A stretch of 43,440 nt of DNA, taken from Marinobacterium profundum. Its GTDB lineage: Bacteria; Pseudomonadota; Gammaproteobacteria; Pseudomonadales; Balneatricaceae. The notes beneath the pieces are model-generated. The model was given only the letters and a program-made list of their open reading frames with translations, did not search any database and had not been told where the DNA came from. Both the position numbers and the translations under genes were made by a program. The number at the start of each line of letters is the position of its first letter. Position 1 is the stretch's first letter. Positions 1-8,598 of this stretch are shown in pieces. Location of the stretch: the NCBI RefSeq assembly GCF_001528745.1, contig NZ_BCNS01000157.1, positions 1 to 43,440 on the forward strand, read 5' to 3'.

Positions 1-656
1 TTCTGGCCAATGTAGGCCAGCCGTAATTCGCTGCCTCGGCTCTTCCTGGCCAGGCGAGCCTCCGGATCCGTGGTGGACTGGTGGGTCTCGTTGCTGCGTT
101 TCTCACCCCGGAAATTACGCTCTGCATTGCGGCCGGTGGGCCCGTCCGGGTCCGGGTCGTCGCTGCCATCCTTGCGGCGAAAGCTTTTCTGCGACGCCCA
201 TGCCTGAATCAGGGTGCCATCGACACTGAAGTGATCGCCGGAGAGCAGCTTGCGCTCCCGTGCGAGATTGACGACCTCCTCGAACAGATGAGGGACGACC
301 TCATGTGCCAGCAGCCGGTCCCTGTTGGTGCTGAAGCTCGAGTGATGCCACACCGGATCGTCGATGGTGAGCCCCACAAACCAGCGATACAGCAGGTTGT
401 AGCTGATCTGCTCGACCAGCTGGCGCTCGCTGCGAATGGAATAGAGCACTTGCAGCAGCTGGGCGCGAATCAGGCGCTCCGGCGGAATCGACTGCCGACC
501 GCCGTCAGCATAAATGCCATCAAACAACCAATTGAGACGCGCCATGGCCTGGTCGATCAGCCGTCGAATGGGCCTCAGTGGATGATCACTGGGAACAAAA
601 GCGTCCAGATGAACTGTGGTGAAAAGGGATTCCTGAATAATGTCTTCGCCGCGCAT
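1..656 (-). CDS. IS5-family transposase, N-terminal part (cut by window edge)
   Basis: Reading the minus strand from ATG at 656 gives an open frame that runs off the window start without a stop, about 218 codons. It begins MRGEDIIQESLFTTVHLDAF and continues with DHPLRPIRRLIDQA near residue 25 and the segment RLIRAQLLQVLYSIRSERQL near residue 65. It then has YRWFVGLTIDDPVWHHSSFS and FSVDGTLIQAWASQKSFRRK, which carries the first catalytic Asp of the DDE fold. These are hallmarks of IS5-type transposases with the N-terminal DUF772 domain. The rest of the gene lies outside the window, so completeness cannot be judged. The element sits only about 70 bp from the 3' end of the deaminase gene, so its right end must lie between 656 and 725. 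No inverted repeat could be confirmed because the other end is missing. Confidence 0.88.
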   Translation of the reverse strand, partial: MRGEDIIQESLFTTVHLDAFVPSDHPLRPIRRLIDQAMARLNWLFDGIYADGGRQSIPPERLIRAQLLQVLYSIRSERQLVEQISYNLLYRWFVGLTIDDPVWHHSSFSTNRDRLLAHEVVPHLFEEVVNLARERKLLSGDHFSVDGTLIQAWASQKSFRRKDGSDDPDPDGPTGRNAERNFRGEKRSNETHQSTTDPEARLARKSRGSELRLAYIGQ

Positions 657-724
657 ACTCGAGCCGTTTCAAAGTGTTATCGCCGCTGGCAGTCTACCAA
701 AGCCCCATTCCACAGGGGAGAAAA

Positions 725-1936
725 TCAACAGCCTGTTAATACCTTTCCGCGATGAACTGACATCAGGACTTCGCCCTGTTTACGCAATACGCTGTAATCG
801 TCTTCACCTTCGAGAAGGATAAAGTTGGCCGGCTTGCCGACTTCAATTCCATATTCATGCTCGACATTTAGCGTACGCGCACCGTTGTCGGTGATTAAAT
901 CCAGGGCCGAGCTGAAATCCTTGTGCCCCATCATGTGGCAGATATGCAGCCCGAAATCCAGGGTGCGCAGCAACTTGCCGTTCCCCAGGGAATACCAGGG
1001 ATCGTAGATGGAGTCCTGGCCAAAACACACATTCATCCCGGCCTCCGTGAGCTCCTTCACGCGTGTGAGTCCCCTGCGCTTGGGATAGGAATCATAGCGG
1101 CCCTGCAAATGGATGCTTTCCGTCGGGCAGGAGATAAAGTTGATCTGCGATTTTGTCAGCAGGCGGAACAGCTTCGAGCAGTAAGCGTTGTCGTAGGAGC
1201 CCATCGCGGTGGTATGGCTGGCCGTGACCCGAGACCCAAGACCGCTCACCAGGGCTTCGTGCGCGAGCACCTCCAGGAATCGTGAATTTGGATCGTCGGT
1301 CTCGTCACAGTGAACGTCAACCAAACGGTCGTACTTCAGCGCCAATTCGATAACAGTCTTCATCGACTGCTCACCCACCTCTCGGGTGTACTCGAAGTGC
1401 GGTATACCGCCGATCACATCTGCGCCGTACTCCAGCGCCTCTTCCATGTACTCAAGGCACTTGGGATAAGACAGCAAACCCTCTTGCGGGAAAGCCACGA
1501 CCTGAATCCGGACCTTGTCTTTCAGCTCATCCCGAAGATCGCACAGCGTCTTGAGACCAATCAGGCTTGGATCTGAAATATCAGCATGGGAACGGATATA
1601 CTGCACGCCATTGCTCACCAGAAGCTCGATCGTTTCCAGCGCCCGGCTCCGTACGTCTTCCTTACTCAGCATCGGCTTGCGCTCGCTCCAACGCTGAATA
1701 CCTTCGAAAAGCGTACCGCTGATGTTCCAGTTCGGCTCTCCAGCTGTCAGCGCCGCATCCAGGTGAATATGCGGCTCTACAAAGGGGGCACACAGCAGCT
1801 TGCCTTGTGCGTCGACTACGCCCTCACGAGAAGCCACATAACCGTCCTGTCTATTTATCTCAGCAAATACGCCATCCTCAACCGTAAGGGAGTATAGCGC
1901 TTCACTCTGTCTTAAGCGGGCGTTGATAATCTTCAT
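725..1936 (-). CDS. codA: Cytosine/creatinine deaminase-like amidohydrolase (CodA family)
   Basis: This 403-residue cytosolic enzyme matches CodA in length and layout. The metal site is visible as PHIH (His56, His58), VHCDET (His209, Glu212), SHTTAMG (His241) and FGQDS (Asp308). The following DPWYSLG stretch is the CodA signature. E. coli CodA has Asp-Asp at the last site (Asp313, Asp314); here the second is Ser309, a position linked to substrate choice in E. coli CodA. CodA-family enzymes hydrolyse the amidine of cytosine, and some also convert creatinine to N-methylhydantoin. It is the last gene of the codB-pucR-codA transcription unit, 33 bp after the regulator. Because hyuAB and an N-carbamoylsarcosine-amidase homologue occur in the same window, creatinine is a serious alternative substrate. 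The family call is firm; the substrate is inferred. Confidence 0.88.
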   Translation of the reverse strand: MKIINARLRQSEALYSLTVEDGVFAEINRQDGYVASREGVVDAQGKLLCAPFVEPHIHLDAALTAGEPNWNISGTLFEGIQRWSERKPMLSKEDVRSRALETIELLVSNGVQYIRSHADISDPSLIGLKTLCDLRDELKDKVRIQVVAFPQEGLLSYPKCLEYMEEALEYGADVIGGIPHFEYTREVGEQSMKTVIELALKYDRLVDVHCDETDDPNSRFLEVLAHEALVSGLGSRVTASHTTAMGSYDNAYCSKLFRLLTKSQINFISCPTESIHLQGRYDSYPKRRGLTRVKELTEAGMNVCFGQDSIYDPWYSLGNGKLLRTLDFGLHICHMMGHKDFSSALDLITDNGARTLNVEHEYGIEVGKPANFILLEGEDDYSVLRKQGEVLMSVHRGKVLTGC

Positions 1937-1969
1937 AATCTTGACTCTGACCTAATATGAATAAATCTT

Positions 1970-3199
1970 TTACGAATCGATATTGTGATTCTGAAAAATA
2001 ATGTGCTCGATAAGCAGCGCATTCTGCACATTGAGACGAGCGAAGGAGTCGTTCAAATTGTGCCCTATCAGTTTTTCTATACGTTTGAGTCTGTGCCTAA
2101 GCGTATTACGGTGAATCCCCAGATATTCAGCCGTATGCTGCTGACTCCCGAAGAAACTTAAATATTTTTCTAGTGTTTCTTTCAACTCCAGCGACTGGCT
2201 ATCGCGCGAAAAACAGAGTTCACCAAGTTGCTGCTCACAGAACTTTGATAAAATATTTCTTTGTGGGATCGCCGAGAACAAACGAGCAATACCAAGCTGA
2301 TCATAAAAGAACGACTTCTGGCTTCTACTCTGGGCAGCAAACTGTACAGCCTGGCGAGCCTGCTCCACCGCCAGGGAGAGCTGACTTAATCCAGGGTGCA
2401 GATCACTGACCCCCATGCAGATGGGCTCTTCTGGTAGCTGAGCCTGTAAAGCGGTCATTGCGTCGTTAAGCTCCTCCTCCAACGCACTGGAGTGTCCACT
2501 GTCGCACGGCCAGATAGCGATCAAGTCGTGTTCAAATACCAATACCGGCCACTCAATCCCTCTGCGTTTCAGCAGATTCTCGAGGTACTGCTCAAGCTGG
2601 TCACGTTGAGTTAAAAGTCGCTTTTTCTGCTCCTGATCCTTGTCTGCTAGTCTTTGCTGAACTTTGGAGATCCTGATGCTCAGCGTGCAATAGGGCCGAT
2701 TGTCATTCAGGCCGAGCTCAGCCGCTCTGAGGTGAATGAGCTCCGGTGTATCCGCAAAGCCATTGATCAACCGGGTCAGAAACAGCTTGGTAGATTGACC
2801 GATCAGATTTCCCTGAATGATCGCATTGCTGATGACCTCCGTGACATAGACCAGCTTCAGTGAGTAGGGCTGCTCCAGCACCGGTAAATTGAGTTCATTG
2901 GCCAGCTCCAAAACTCGGGACGGAATCTTTTGAATGTATTCAGAGCCCGTCAGTATCACCAGTCCGGCGACGTCACACTTCACAGCGTCGTGAACGAGCT
3001 GTATCAGGTTGGCCTCATTACGGCGGTGATGGATACCCGTCACAAATACGAGCTCCCCCCCTGTCACCCAGGGCACGAAGCTGTCGTTCTCCGCACAATA
3101 CGGCCAGCGTACCACCCTGCCGCCTCCTTGCAGGCCTGCGCGAAAGCGGATTTCTTCCAGCCCCGGCAGGCGCGTGATGTCAGCACAGGTGATAGCCAT
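1970..3199 (-). CDS. PucR-family transcriptional regulator
   Basis: About 409 residues from the ATG that lies one base after the codB stop (TGA T ATG), which suggests translational coupling. A GTG six codons further upstream (3217), overlapping the end of codB, is a possible alternative start. The N-terminal part has the PucR-type segment, with DITRLPGL at the start, then WVTGGELVFVTG near residue 45 and VLELANELNLPVLEQPYS near residue 100. The C-terminus ends in the PucR HTH_30 motif (TAEYLGIHRNTLRHRLKRIE, then NVQNALLI). Family members sense purines or related N-heterocycles and usually activate the adjoining catabolic genes. Its place inside the codB-codA operon implies autoregulated control of cytosine or creatinine use. 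The DNA target is not known; palindromes upstream of codB are candidates. Confidence 0.85.
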   Translation of the reverse strand: MAITCADITRLPGLEEIRFRAGLQGGGRVVRWPYCAENDSFVPWVTGGELVFVTGIHHRRNEANLIQLVHDAVKCDVAGLVILTGSEYIQKIPSRVLELANELNLPVLEQPYSLKLVYVTEVISNAIIQGNLIGQSTKLFLTRLINGFADTPELIHLRAAELGLNDNRPYCTLSIRISKVQQRLADKDQEQKKRLLTQRDQLEQYLENLLKRRGIEWPVLVFEHDLIAIWPCDSGHSSALEEELNDAMTALQAQLPEEPICMGVSDLHPGLSQLSLAVEQARQAVQFAAQSRSQKSFFYDQLGIARLFSAIPQRNILSKFCEQQLGELCFSRDSQSLELKETLEKYLSFFGSQQHTAEYLGIHRNTLRHRLKRIEKLIGHNLNDSFARLNVQNALLIEHIIFQNHNIDS

Positions 3200-3200
3200 A

Positions 3201-4457
3201 TCAGCCCTGAACCTCACCCAAAGCAGGCTGTTGCGCTAAAGCTTTGTCCAGAGCCGCGTAGCACAGCATGGCGCAGAAGACACCGATCACCGGCGGCAAT
3301 ACCGGCGAGAAGTACGCAGCTGCGGAACCGATTGCGTAAGAGATCAGACCGGTCCAGTTGAATGCGGGCAGGCTGGCTTCCTGGAGTTTCGGATAGCTGC
3401 CACCATGCTTGACCCAGAAGTCAGCCATAATCACGCCGCCAACCGGTGGAATAAAGGTACCCAGAAGCACCAGAAACGGGATCAACATGTTGTACATACC
3501 ACCCACAGCCAGCACGATACCGATAGTTGCACCCCCAACCGTGACCAGGCGCCGCCTGTCTGTGCGCAGCAGGTTACAACCGGCAACCGCGAAGTTGTAA
3601 ATGGTGTTGTCCTGCGTTGTCCAAATGTTTAGGAACAGCATCAGCACCGCAAGCACAACAAAGCCCTGCGCCAGCATCACATCAACAATATCAGCCTGCT
3701 GGTAGATCAGTGACCCAAGTGCACCTGTCAACACCATCAAGCCGTTACCAACAAAGAAAGCTGCCATTGTGGCAATAACCGCCACTTGGGGGCTTTTGGC
3801 AAAGCGGCTCCAGTTGGTTGCCTGAGTACCGCCAGAGACAAAGGTACCGATCACAACGGTAATTGCGGCTGCAAAGCTCATGCTTTCGCTGGGTTCCTGC
3901 CCCATCAAGCCTGACAGGCCACCCGCGTCAACAAGACCGGTGTACAGGCTAACCAGGATAAACAGCATCATGGCAGGGACAGCAATACGAGACAGCCAGT
4001 CCAGACCTTTATATCCAATCATCGCCGTAATACAGAAAGCGAACCCGAACAGTATCATCAAGGGGATTTCAAAGGACTCGGAAAGCCCTGTTGTTTTTAC
4101 CAGCACGATGGCGATCGTAGCGGTTCCCCAGGCGTACCAGCCGATTTGGGTGAACCCGAGTATAACGTCCGACAGCTTGCTTCCCACTTCCCCGAAGCAG
4201 AAGCGACCCATCAGCGCAGTGTTCAAACCACTTTTGCACGCGATGTAACCCAATGCCGCGGCATAGGCTCCCAGCAGCAGATTGCCGATGAGGATAGCCG
4301 ATAGCAGCTCTTCAAACGCAAAAGCCTGACCGAGTGAACCTCCGGCCCACATTGTCGAAGTGAAGAACGTGAAGCCTAGCAATATGACGGATATTGAAAG
4401 GAGCCCTTTACGCTTATCTTTGGGCACTTCGCTCAAAGGGTAGTCGGTCGTTTCCAT
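3201..4457 (-). CDS. codB: NCS1-family cytosine permease (CodB-like)
   Basis: 418 residues with about 12 hydrophobic segments, the size of CodB. Features include a short charged N-terminus ending KDKRKGLLSISVILLGFTFF, then MWAGGSLGQAF (the NCS1 helix 1 substrate region) and SGLNTALMGRFCFGEVGSK. Helix 6/8 motifs follow: GTFVSGGTQATNWSRFAKSP and NIWTTQDNTIYNFAVAGCNL, which in CodB/Mhp1-type carriers line the substrate and Na+ sites. It would import cytosine or a related ring compound across the inner membrane, driven by Na+ or H+. It is the first gene of the unit, followed directly by the PucR-type regulator and the deaminase. The minus-strand leader has GGGG about eight bases before the ATG as a possible ribosome site. 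Substrate could equally be creatinine given the context. Confidence 0.87.
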   Translation of the reverse strand: METTDYPLSEVPKDKRKGLLSISVILLGFTFFTSTMWAGGSLGQAFAFEELLSAILIGNLLLGAYAAALGYIACKSGLNTALMGRFCFGEVGSKLSDVILGFTQIGWYAWGTATIAIVLVKTTGLSESFEIPLMILFGFAFCITAMIGYKGLDWLSRIAVPAMMLFILVSLYTGLVDAGGLSGLMGQEPSESMSFAAAITVVIGTFVSGGTQATNWSRFAKSPQVAVIATMAAFFVGNGLMVLTGALGSLIYQQADIVDVMLAQGFVVLAVLMLFLNIWTTQDNTIYNFAVAGCNLLRTDRRRLVTVGGATIGIVLAVGGMYNMLIPFLVLLGTFIPPVGGVIMADFWVKHGGSYPKLQEASLPAFNWTGLISYAIGSAAAYFSPVLPPVIGVFCAMLCYAALDKALAQQPALGEVQG

Positions 4458-4553
4458 AGTCTTAACCCCAATTTAAATAGGACATTCGCATTCTCAGTAT
4501 TGGTGAGAGCAATTCCCATTCCAGAGAGCGGACCAATCCACATCTTTCAAAAC

Positions 4554-4604
4554 AAATGTTCATTAATGATACATTTAGCAATAAACCATTGTGCATGTTG
4601 CACA
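4554..4604. promoter_or_regulatory. Palindrome cluster upstream of codB (possible regulator site)
   Basis: About 100 bp upstream of codB two symmetric motifs lie side by side: AAATGT (4554-4559) and ACATTT (4571-4576) flanking the palindrome TCATTAATGA, then TGTGCA TGT TGCACA (4590-4604). These are what can be seen; binding by the PucR-type protein is a guess. The rest of 4458-4784 contains no gene I can support. Confidence 0.35.
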
Positions 4605-4782
4605 TACTACTGCCATGAGAGGCTAGATCCCATGATGCCACTGACAACGTTAAGCACCTGATTACCACTCCATGCCCGATCATAAGGCGCAGTGATATAT
4701 ATTGGGGCGCACGGCAAGGACAGTCCGTTTCATGGCACGTCCGGCTCGAGTATGGCTGCTGCCGCTTTCAGACTCCCCTTGG

Positions 4783-5555
4783 ATAGGGCCTCGTTCACGG
4801 TCCAGCCACGTATGACTTCAATCTTTTCTTTGAGGTCCGAGAGCGGGGGCTATACGACAATATCGTGGCGGCTCAGAATATGTCCGAGCGGCGGCTGCTC
4901 AACCTATTACCCGCACCGATTGCTGAGCGCCTGAAGCCCCTCCATCGACCTTATCACCGAGAGCTCGCCGACCGTGATCGCCGACAGCTTTCAGGACGTG
5001 ACGGTATTGTTCGCGGACATCGTCGAGTTCAGCCGGTTTTCAGCCGGCATGAGTCCCGAGCGGCTGGTGGCGGTGCTCAATGAAATATTCACCGACTTTG
5101 ACAGCATCGCCGACAACCGCGGCCTCGAGAAGATCAAGACCATTGGCGATGCCTACATGGCGGCGGCAGGGCTGCCGGTGCCGGTGCCGGTGCCGGCAGC
5201 TGATCATGTCGAGCGGGCGGCGCATATGGCGCTGGACATGCAGGACGCGCTCGCGCGCTTCAACGTAAACCGCGGCTACCAGTTGCAGCTGCGCATCGGT
5301 CTCAATAGCGGCGCCGTGGTGGCCGGCGTCATTGGCAAGCGCAAGTTCATCTATGACCTCTGGGGTGACGCGGTCAACACTGCCAGCCGGATGGAGTCCC
5401 ACGGCCTGCCTGGACGCGTGCAGCTGACCGATGAAACTCGCCACCGGCTCGGTGAGGCCTTCCTGTTCGAGGAACGCGGTCTCATCGAGGCCAAAGGCAT
5501 CGGCGAGCTACATACCTGGTTTCTGACCGGCCGGCGCCGGATGAAACCCAGATGA
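4783..5555 (+). pseudogene. Class III adenylate/guanylate cyclase, truncated and frameshifted
   Basis: Two frames carry consecutive parts of one cyclase. From about 4783 one frame reads FNLFFEVRERGLYDNIVAAQ, then SERRLLNLLPAPIAERLK, the standard linker before the catalytic domain. Between about 4930 and 4960 the frame changes, and the catalytic domain continues to the stop at 5555: VIADSFQDVTVLFADIVEF, KTIGDAYMAAAG, RIGLNSGAVVAGVIGKRKF and YDLWGDAVNTASRMES. The metal-binding Asp of FADIVEF, the Asp of KTIGDAYM and the WGDAVNTASRM helix all remain, so the catalytic part itself looks intact. It has no proper start, and the sensory N-terminal part is gone. The insert PVPVPVP after AAGL comes from a run of GTGCCG units and looks like a slipped repeat. 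It is a decayed gene lying between the codB promoter region and the aldehyde dehydrogenase gene. Confidence 0.8.
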
Positions 5556-5740
5556 TTTCGGGTACGCGCCAGCTTATCTGCATAGTCTGTCGACTGGCCT
5601 GGGCCTTTAGCAGCTATTGACGTTTGCGGCTAAGTTTGGCCGGTTCGGACAGTTTCCCCTTGGCATCAAAACATTAATATCCACAATAGATGCTCTGTAC
5701 CTCGAGGCCCGAAAGCATGGAAAGCCGCCATGAATATTTG

Positions 5741-5773
5741 GATATTGACAAATTTCAATATCGCGAATAGTAT
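5741..5773 (+). promoter_or_regulatory. Strong sigma70-type promoter with overlapping inverted repeat
   Basis: TTGACA (5745-5750), a 17-base spacer and TAGTAT (5768-5773) form a near-consensus promoter about 40 bp before the aldehyde dehydrogenase start. A perfect inverted repeat GATATTG (5741-5747) / CAATATC (5756-5762) covers the -35 box, as expected for a repressor operator. The ArsR-like gene at 8599 is the obvious candidate repressor. Confidence 0.65.
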
Positions 5774-5810
5774 AACTTCACTGCTCGCACAGCCAACAGT
5801 GGAGGCTCAC

Positions 5811-7310
5811 ATGAAACACCTGGAAGATATTCCTTCTGCGTTCCGTCCGGACACCAGTTACGGCTTGTTCATCGACAATCAATGGGTTGAGGGACAGAGC
5901 GGAGAGACAATCGACAATTTAAACCCGGCTACCGGCGAATTCCTCACTCGAATCCCTAACGCTACTGCTGCGGATGTGGATCGCGCTGTCCAAGCCGCCT
6001 CGCGTGCCTTCAACACCTGGCGTACCAGCACTCCCACCGAGCGATCCAATGCGCTTCTTAAGATCGCTGACCTATTGGAGGCTGAAGCCGAGCGATTCGC
6101 TGTGCTTGAGACTTTGGATGTCGGCAAGCCGATCCGCGAGTCCCGGGCAATTGACGTACCGATGGCCATCGACCATTTTCGCTACTTCGCTGGGGCAATC
6201 CGCAGTCATTCAGACGAGGCGGTGATGCTTGACGAGCTGACACTCAGCATTGCATTAAGCGAACCCCTCGGGGTCATTGGCCAAGTTATTCCATGGAATT
6301 TTCCTCTGTTGATGGCCGCTTGGAAGCTCGCTCCTGCAATCGCAACGGGTAATACGGTGGTAATCAAGCCATCTGAAATGACGCCTATCACCATCTTCGA
6401 GCTGGCTAAGCTGATTGCGAAAGTACTTCCGCCTGGTGTAGTCAATATCATTACTGGCGTTGGTGCCGTCGCAGGCCAGGCACTGCTGGATCACCCCCAC
6501 GTCCGCAAACTTGCCTTTACCGGTTCGACCCGCGTGGGGGAAGCAGTTGCAGCAGCTGCTGCCAAGAAAATTATCCCTGCCACGCTGGAGCTGGGAGGCA
6601 AATCGGCCAATATCGTATTTGCAGATGCTAACTGGGAAAAGGCGGTTGAAGGTGCTGCGCTTGCCATCCTCTGGAATCAGGGGCAGGTCTGCGAATCGGG
6701 TGCTCGCTTGTTCGTTCACGAGTCGATCTTTGAGCGTTTCGTGGGTCAACTGAAGAAAAAATTCGAAAACGTCCGGATTGGGGATCCACTAGATTCGGAA
6801 ACGATGATGGGCGCTCAGATCAGCAAAGTTCAGATGGATCGGATCCTTGGCTACATCGATATCGCAAAAAAAGAAGGTGCTCGTGTTCTCACCGGTGGTG
6901 GCCGGATCGCTGGCGGTCAATATGATGCTGGTTTCTATCTCGAGCCAACCATCCTTGTCGATGTCCGAAACGATATGCGGGTCGCTTACGAGGAAATCTT
7001 TGGCCCTGTCCTATGCGTAATCCCATTCAAGAATGAGGCTGAAGTCATCGCTATGGCGAATGACTCTGAGTATGGCCTTGCTGGCGCCGTCTGGACTCAA
7101 GACATAAACCGGGCGCTGCGGGTTGCGCGAGCAGTTGAAACAGGCCGGATTTGGGTTAACACCTATCACGAAATTCCGGCACACGCGCCTTTCGGTGGGT
7201 ACAAGAAGTCAGGCCTAGGGCGCGAAACGCACAAGTCGATGCTTGAAGCCTACAGCCAAAAGAAGAACGTCTTCATTAGCCTCGGCGAAGCCCCGCTCGG
7301 ACTTTTCTGA
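5811..7310 (+). CDS. NAD(P)-dependent aldehyde dehydrogenase
   Basis: 499 residues from ATG 5811, preferred over an upstream ATG (5730) because GGAG lies seven bases before it and because the promoter occupies 5745-5773. The ALDH fold is complete: PWNFP (Asn163), IKPSE (Lys186 for NAD binding), FTGSTRVGE, LELGGKS (Glu260, general base) and GQVCESG (Cys294, nucleophile). EEIFGPVL and PFGGYKKSGLGRE come near the end. It oxidises an aldehyde to its acid in the cytosol; closest in feel to betaine-aldehyde or gamma-glutamyl-gamma-aminobutyraldehyde types, but substrate cannot be read from sequence. It is followed at 62 bp by an Old Yellow Enzyme and then an ArsR-like regulator. That order suggests an inducible unit that removes reactive aldehydes and electrophilic alkenes. 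Confidence 0.9.
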   Translation: MKHLEDIPSAFRPDTSYGLFIDNQWVEGQSGETIDNLNPATGEFLTRIPNATAADVDRAVQAASRAFNTWRTSTPTERSNALLKIADLLEAEAERFAVLETLDVGKPIRESRAIDVPMAIDHFRYFAGAIRSHSDEAVMLDELTLSIALSEPLGVIGQVIPWNFPLLMAAWKLAPAIATGNTVVIKPSEMTPITIFELAKLIAKVLPPGVVNIITGVGAVAGQALLDHPHVRKLAFTGSTRVGEAVAAAAAKKIIPATLELGGKSANIVFADANWEKAVEGAALAILWNQGQVCESGARLFVHESIFERFVGQLKKKFENVRIGDPLDSETMMGAQISKVQMDRILGYIDIAKKEGARVLTGGGRIAGGQYDAGFYLEPTILVDVRNDMRVAYEEIFGPVLCVIPFKNEAEVIAMANDSEYGLAGAVWTQDINRALRVARAVETGRIWVNTYHEIPAHAPFGGYKKSGLGRETHKSMLEAYSQKKNVFISLGEAPLGLF

Positions 7311-7340
7311 CGCTGAAGAGTTAGAAATTTTAACTTTATA

Positions 7341-7374
7341 TATTTAAAATTCTAGATATTGAGGTATTTAAAAT
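7341..7374 (+). repeat. Direct repeat and GATATT-type site before the OYE gene
   Basis: TATTTAAAAT occurs at 7341-7350 and again at 7365-7374, with TCTAGATATTGAGG between. The ten bases TCTAGATATT recur in inverted orientation at 8569-8578, just before the ArsR-like gene. The core GATATT also lies in the 5741-5762 inverted repeat. This region also contains GAGG (7361-7364), the ribosome site for the gene at 7373. Confidence 0.4.
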
Positions 7375-8494
7375 GAAAGATTCTATTCTGTTCCAGAGCA
7401 CTCAGCTTGGGCCTTATACCCTGAAGAACCGTATCGTTCTTCCGCCATTGACTCGCTCGCGGAGTTCGCAACCAGGTAATATCGCCAACGACCTGATGGC
7501 GGCCTATTACCGACAGCGCGCAAGTGCCGGCTTTATGGTCACCGAGGGCACTCAAATCGAACCACGTGGTCAAGGCTACGCTTGGACGCCAGGTATCCAC
7601 AGTGCTGAGCAGGTCGAAGGCTGGCGCAAAGTAACCGACGCAGTGCATGAAGAAGGCGGCGTAATTTTCGCCCAATTGTGGCATGTGGGCCGCGTATCTC
7701 ATAACTCACTGCAACCAGGTGGGGAAGCTCCGATTGCGCCTTCTGCGATTGCTGCCGACAACGTCAGCGTATTTATCGAAACAGCTCCTGGCGCCGGGGC
7801 ACTTGCTCCCCCCTCGGTTCCACGCGCTCTGACCACCTCAGAGGTCAAAGAAATTGTTCAGATGTATGCCCAAGCTGCTCGAAATGCGCTTGATGCAGGC
7901 TTCGACGGTGTTGAGATTCACTGCGCTAATGGCTATCTGGTAAACCAGTTCATTTCAGCTCACACGAATCACCGCGAAGATGAATACGGTGGCTCCCTGG
8001 AAAACCGCTTGCGACTCCTGCGTGAGATAACTCAGGCCGTCGCGGAGGTTGTTGGGAAGGAGCGCTTGGGCGTTCGTTTCGCACCACTTTTTGCTAGCAC
8101 CGACGAAGACCGTGTCTACCTTGGTTTGGTAGAAGAAAATCCGCATGAAACCTATGTCGAGGCCATCAAGATTCTGGAAGAAGTTGGCATCGCGTATCTT
8201 TCGTTGGCTGAGGCTGATTGGAATAACGCGCCTGAACTGCCGGAAACCTTCCGAAGCGCAGTTCGCTCAACCTTCAGTGGCAAGATTCTCTACGCCGGGA
8301 AATACACGGCTGAGCGTGGCGTTCGCGTAATCGAGGCTGGCTGGGGCGATCTGGTTGCATTTGGTCGACCATTTATTGCGAATCCAGATCTGCCGACCCG
8401 CATCGCCAATGACTGGCCGCTGAACCCTGTAGACCCCAGCACTATGTACGGTGGGACGGGGAAAGGTTACATCGACTACCCAACTTACGAATAA
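7373..8494 (+). CDS. Old Yellow Enzyme family FMN-dependent ene-reductase
   Basis: 373 residues, standard length for bacterial OYE/NemA-type alkene reductases. The beta-alpha barrel opens with LKNRIVLPPLTRSRS. HVGRVSHNSLQPGG follows near residue 104, then EIHCANGYLVNQFISAHTNH with His183/Asn186 for substrate binding and Tyr188 as proton donor. EYGGSLENRLRLLREI, GVRFAP and the FMN phosphate loop VAFGRPFIANPDLP come after. It reduces activated C=C bonds (enones, maleimides, some nitro compounds) with NAD(P)H in the cytosol. GAGG eight bases before ATG supports the start. It lies between the aldehyde dehydrogenase and an ArsR-like regulator; a shared role in electrophile detoxification is inferred. 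Confidence 0.93.
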   Translation: MKDSILFQSTQLGPYTLKNRIVLPPLTRSRSSQPGNIANDLMAAYYRQRASAGFMVTEGTQIEPRGQGYAWTPGIHSAEQVEGWRKVTDAVHEEGGVIFAQLWHVGRVSHNSLQPGGEAPIAPSAIAADNVSVFIETAPGAGALAPPSVPRALTTSEVKEIVQMYAQAARNALDAGFDGVEIHCANGYLVNQFISAHTNHREDEYGGSLENRLRLLREITQAVAEVVGKERLGVRFAPLFASTDEDRVYLGLVEENPHETYVEAIKILEEVGIAYLSLAEADWNNAPELPETFRSAVRSTFSGKILYAGKYTAERGVRVIEAGWGDLVAFGRPFIANPDLPTRIANDWPLNPVDPSTMYGGTGKGYIDYPTYE

Positions 8495-8568
8495 AGAGCC
8501 CTCAGTGCACGGCCCCCTACCTTACAAGGGCGTAACTTGCGTCTGGACTCGATAAATCCTAAAATTGT

Positions 8569-8578
8569 AATATCTAGA
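8569..8578. promoter_or_regulatory. Candidate operator half-site before ArsR-like gene
   Basis: AATATCTAGA here is the reverse complement of TCTAGATATT at 7351-7360 and lies 20 bp before the regulator start. The recurrence in front of two adjacent genes suggests binding of one regulator at both, possibly the ArsR-like protein itself. Confidence 0.35.
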
Positions 8579-8598
8579 AAAACAGGTATCGAATTTTT

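Noticed and set aside
81..755. 224-codon plus-strand frame at the window start
   Set aside because: It is antisense to the IS5-type transposase, which has clear family motifs on the minus strand.
4462..4683. 73-codon minus-strand frame upstream of codB
   Set aside because: No ribosome site or known motif, and it spans the palindromes that look like control sites.
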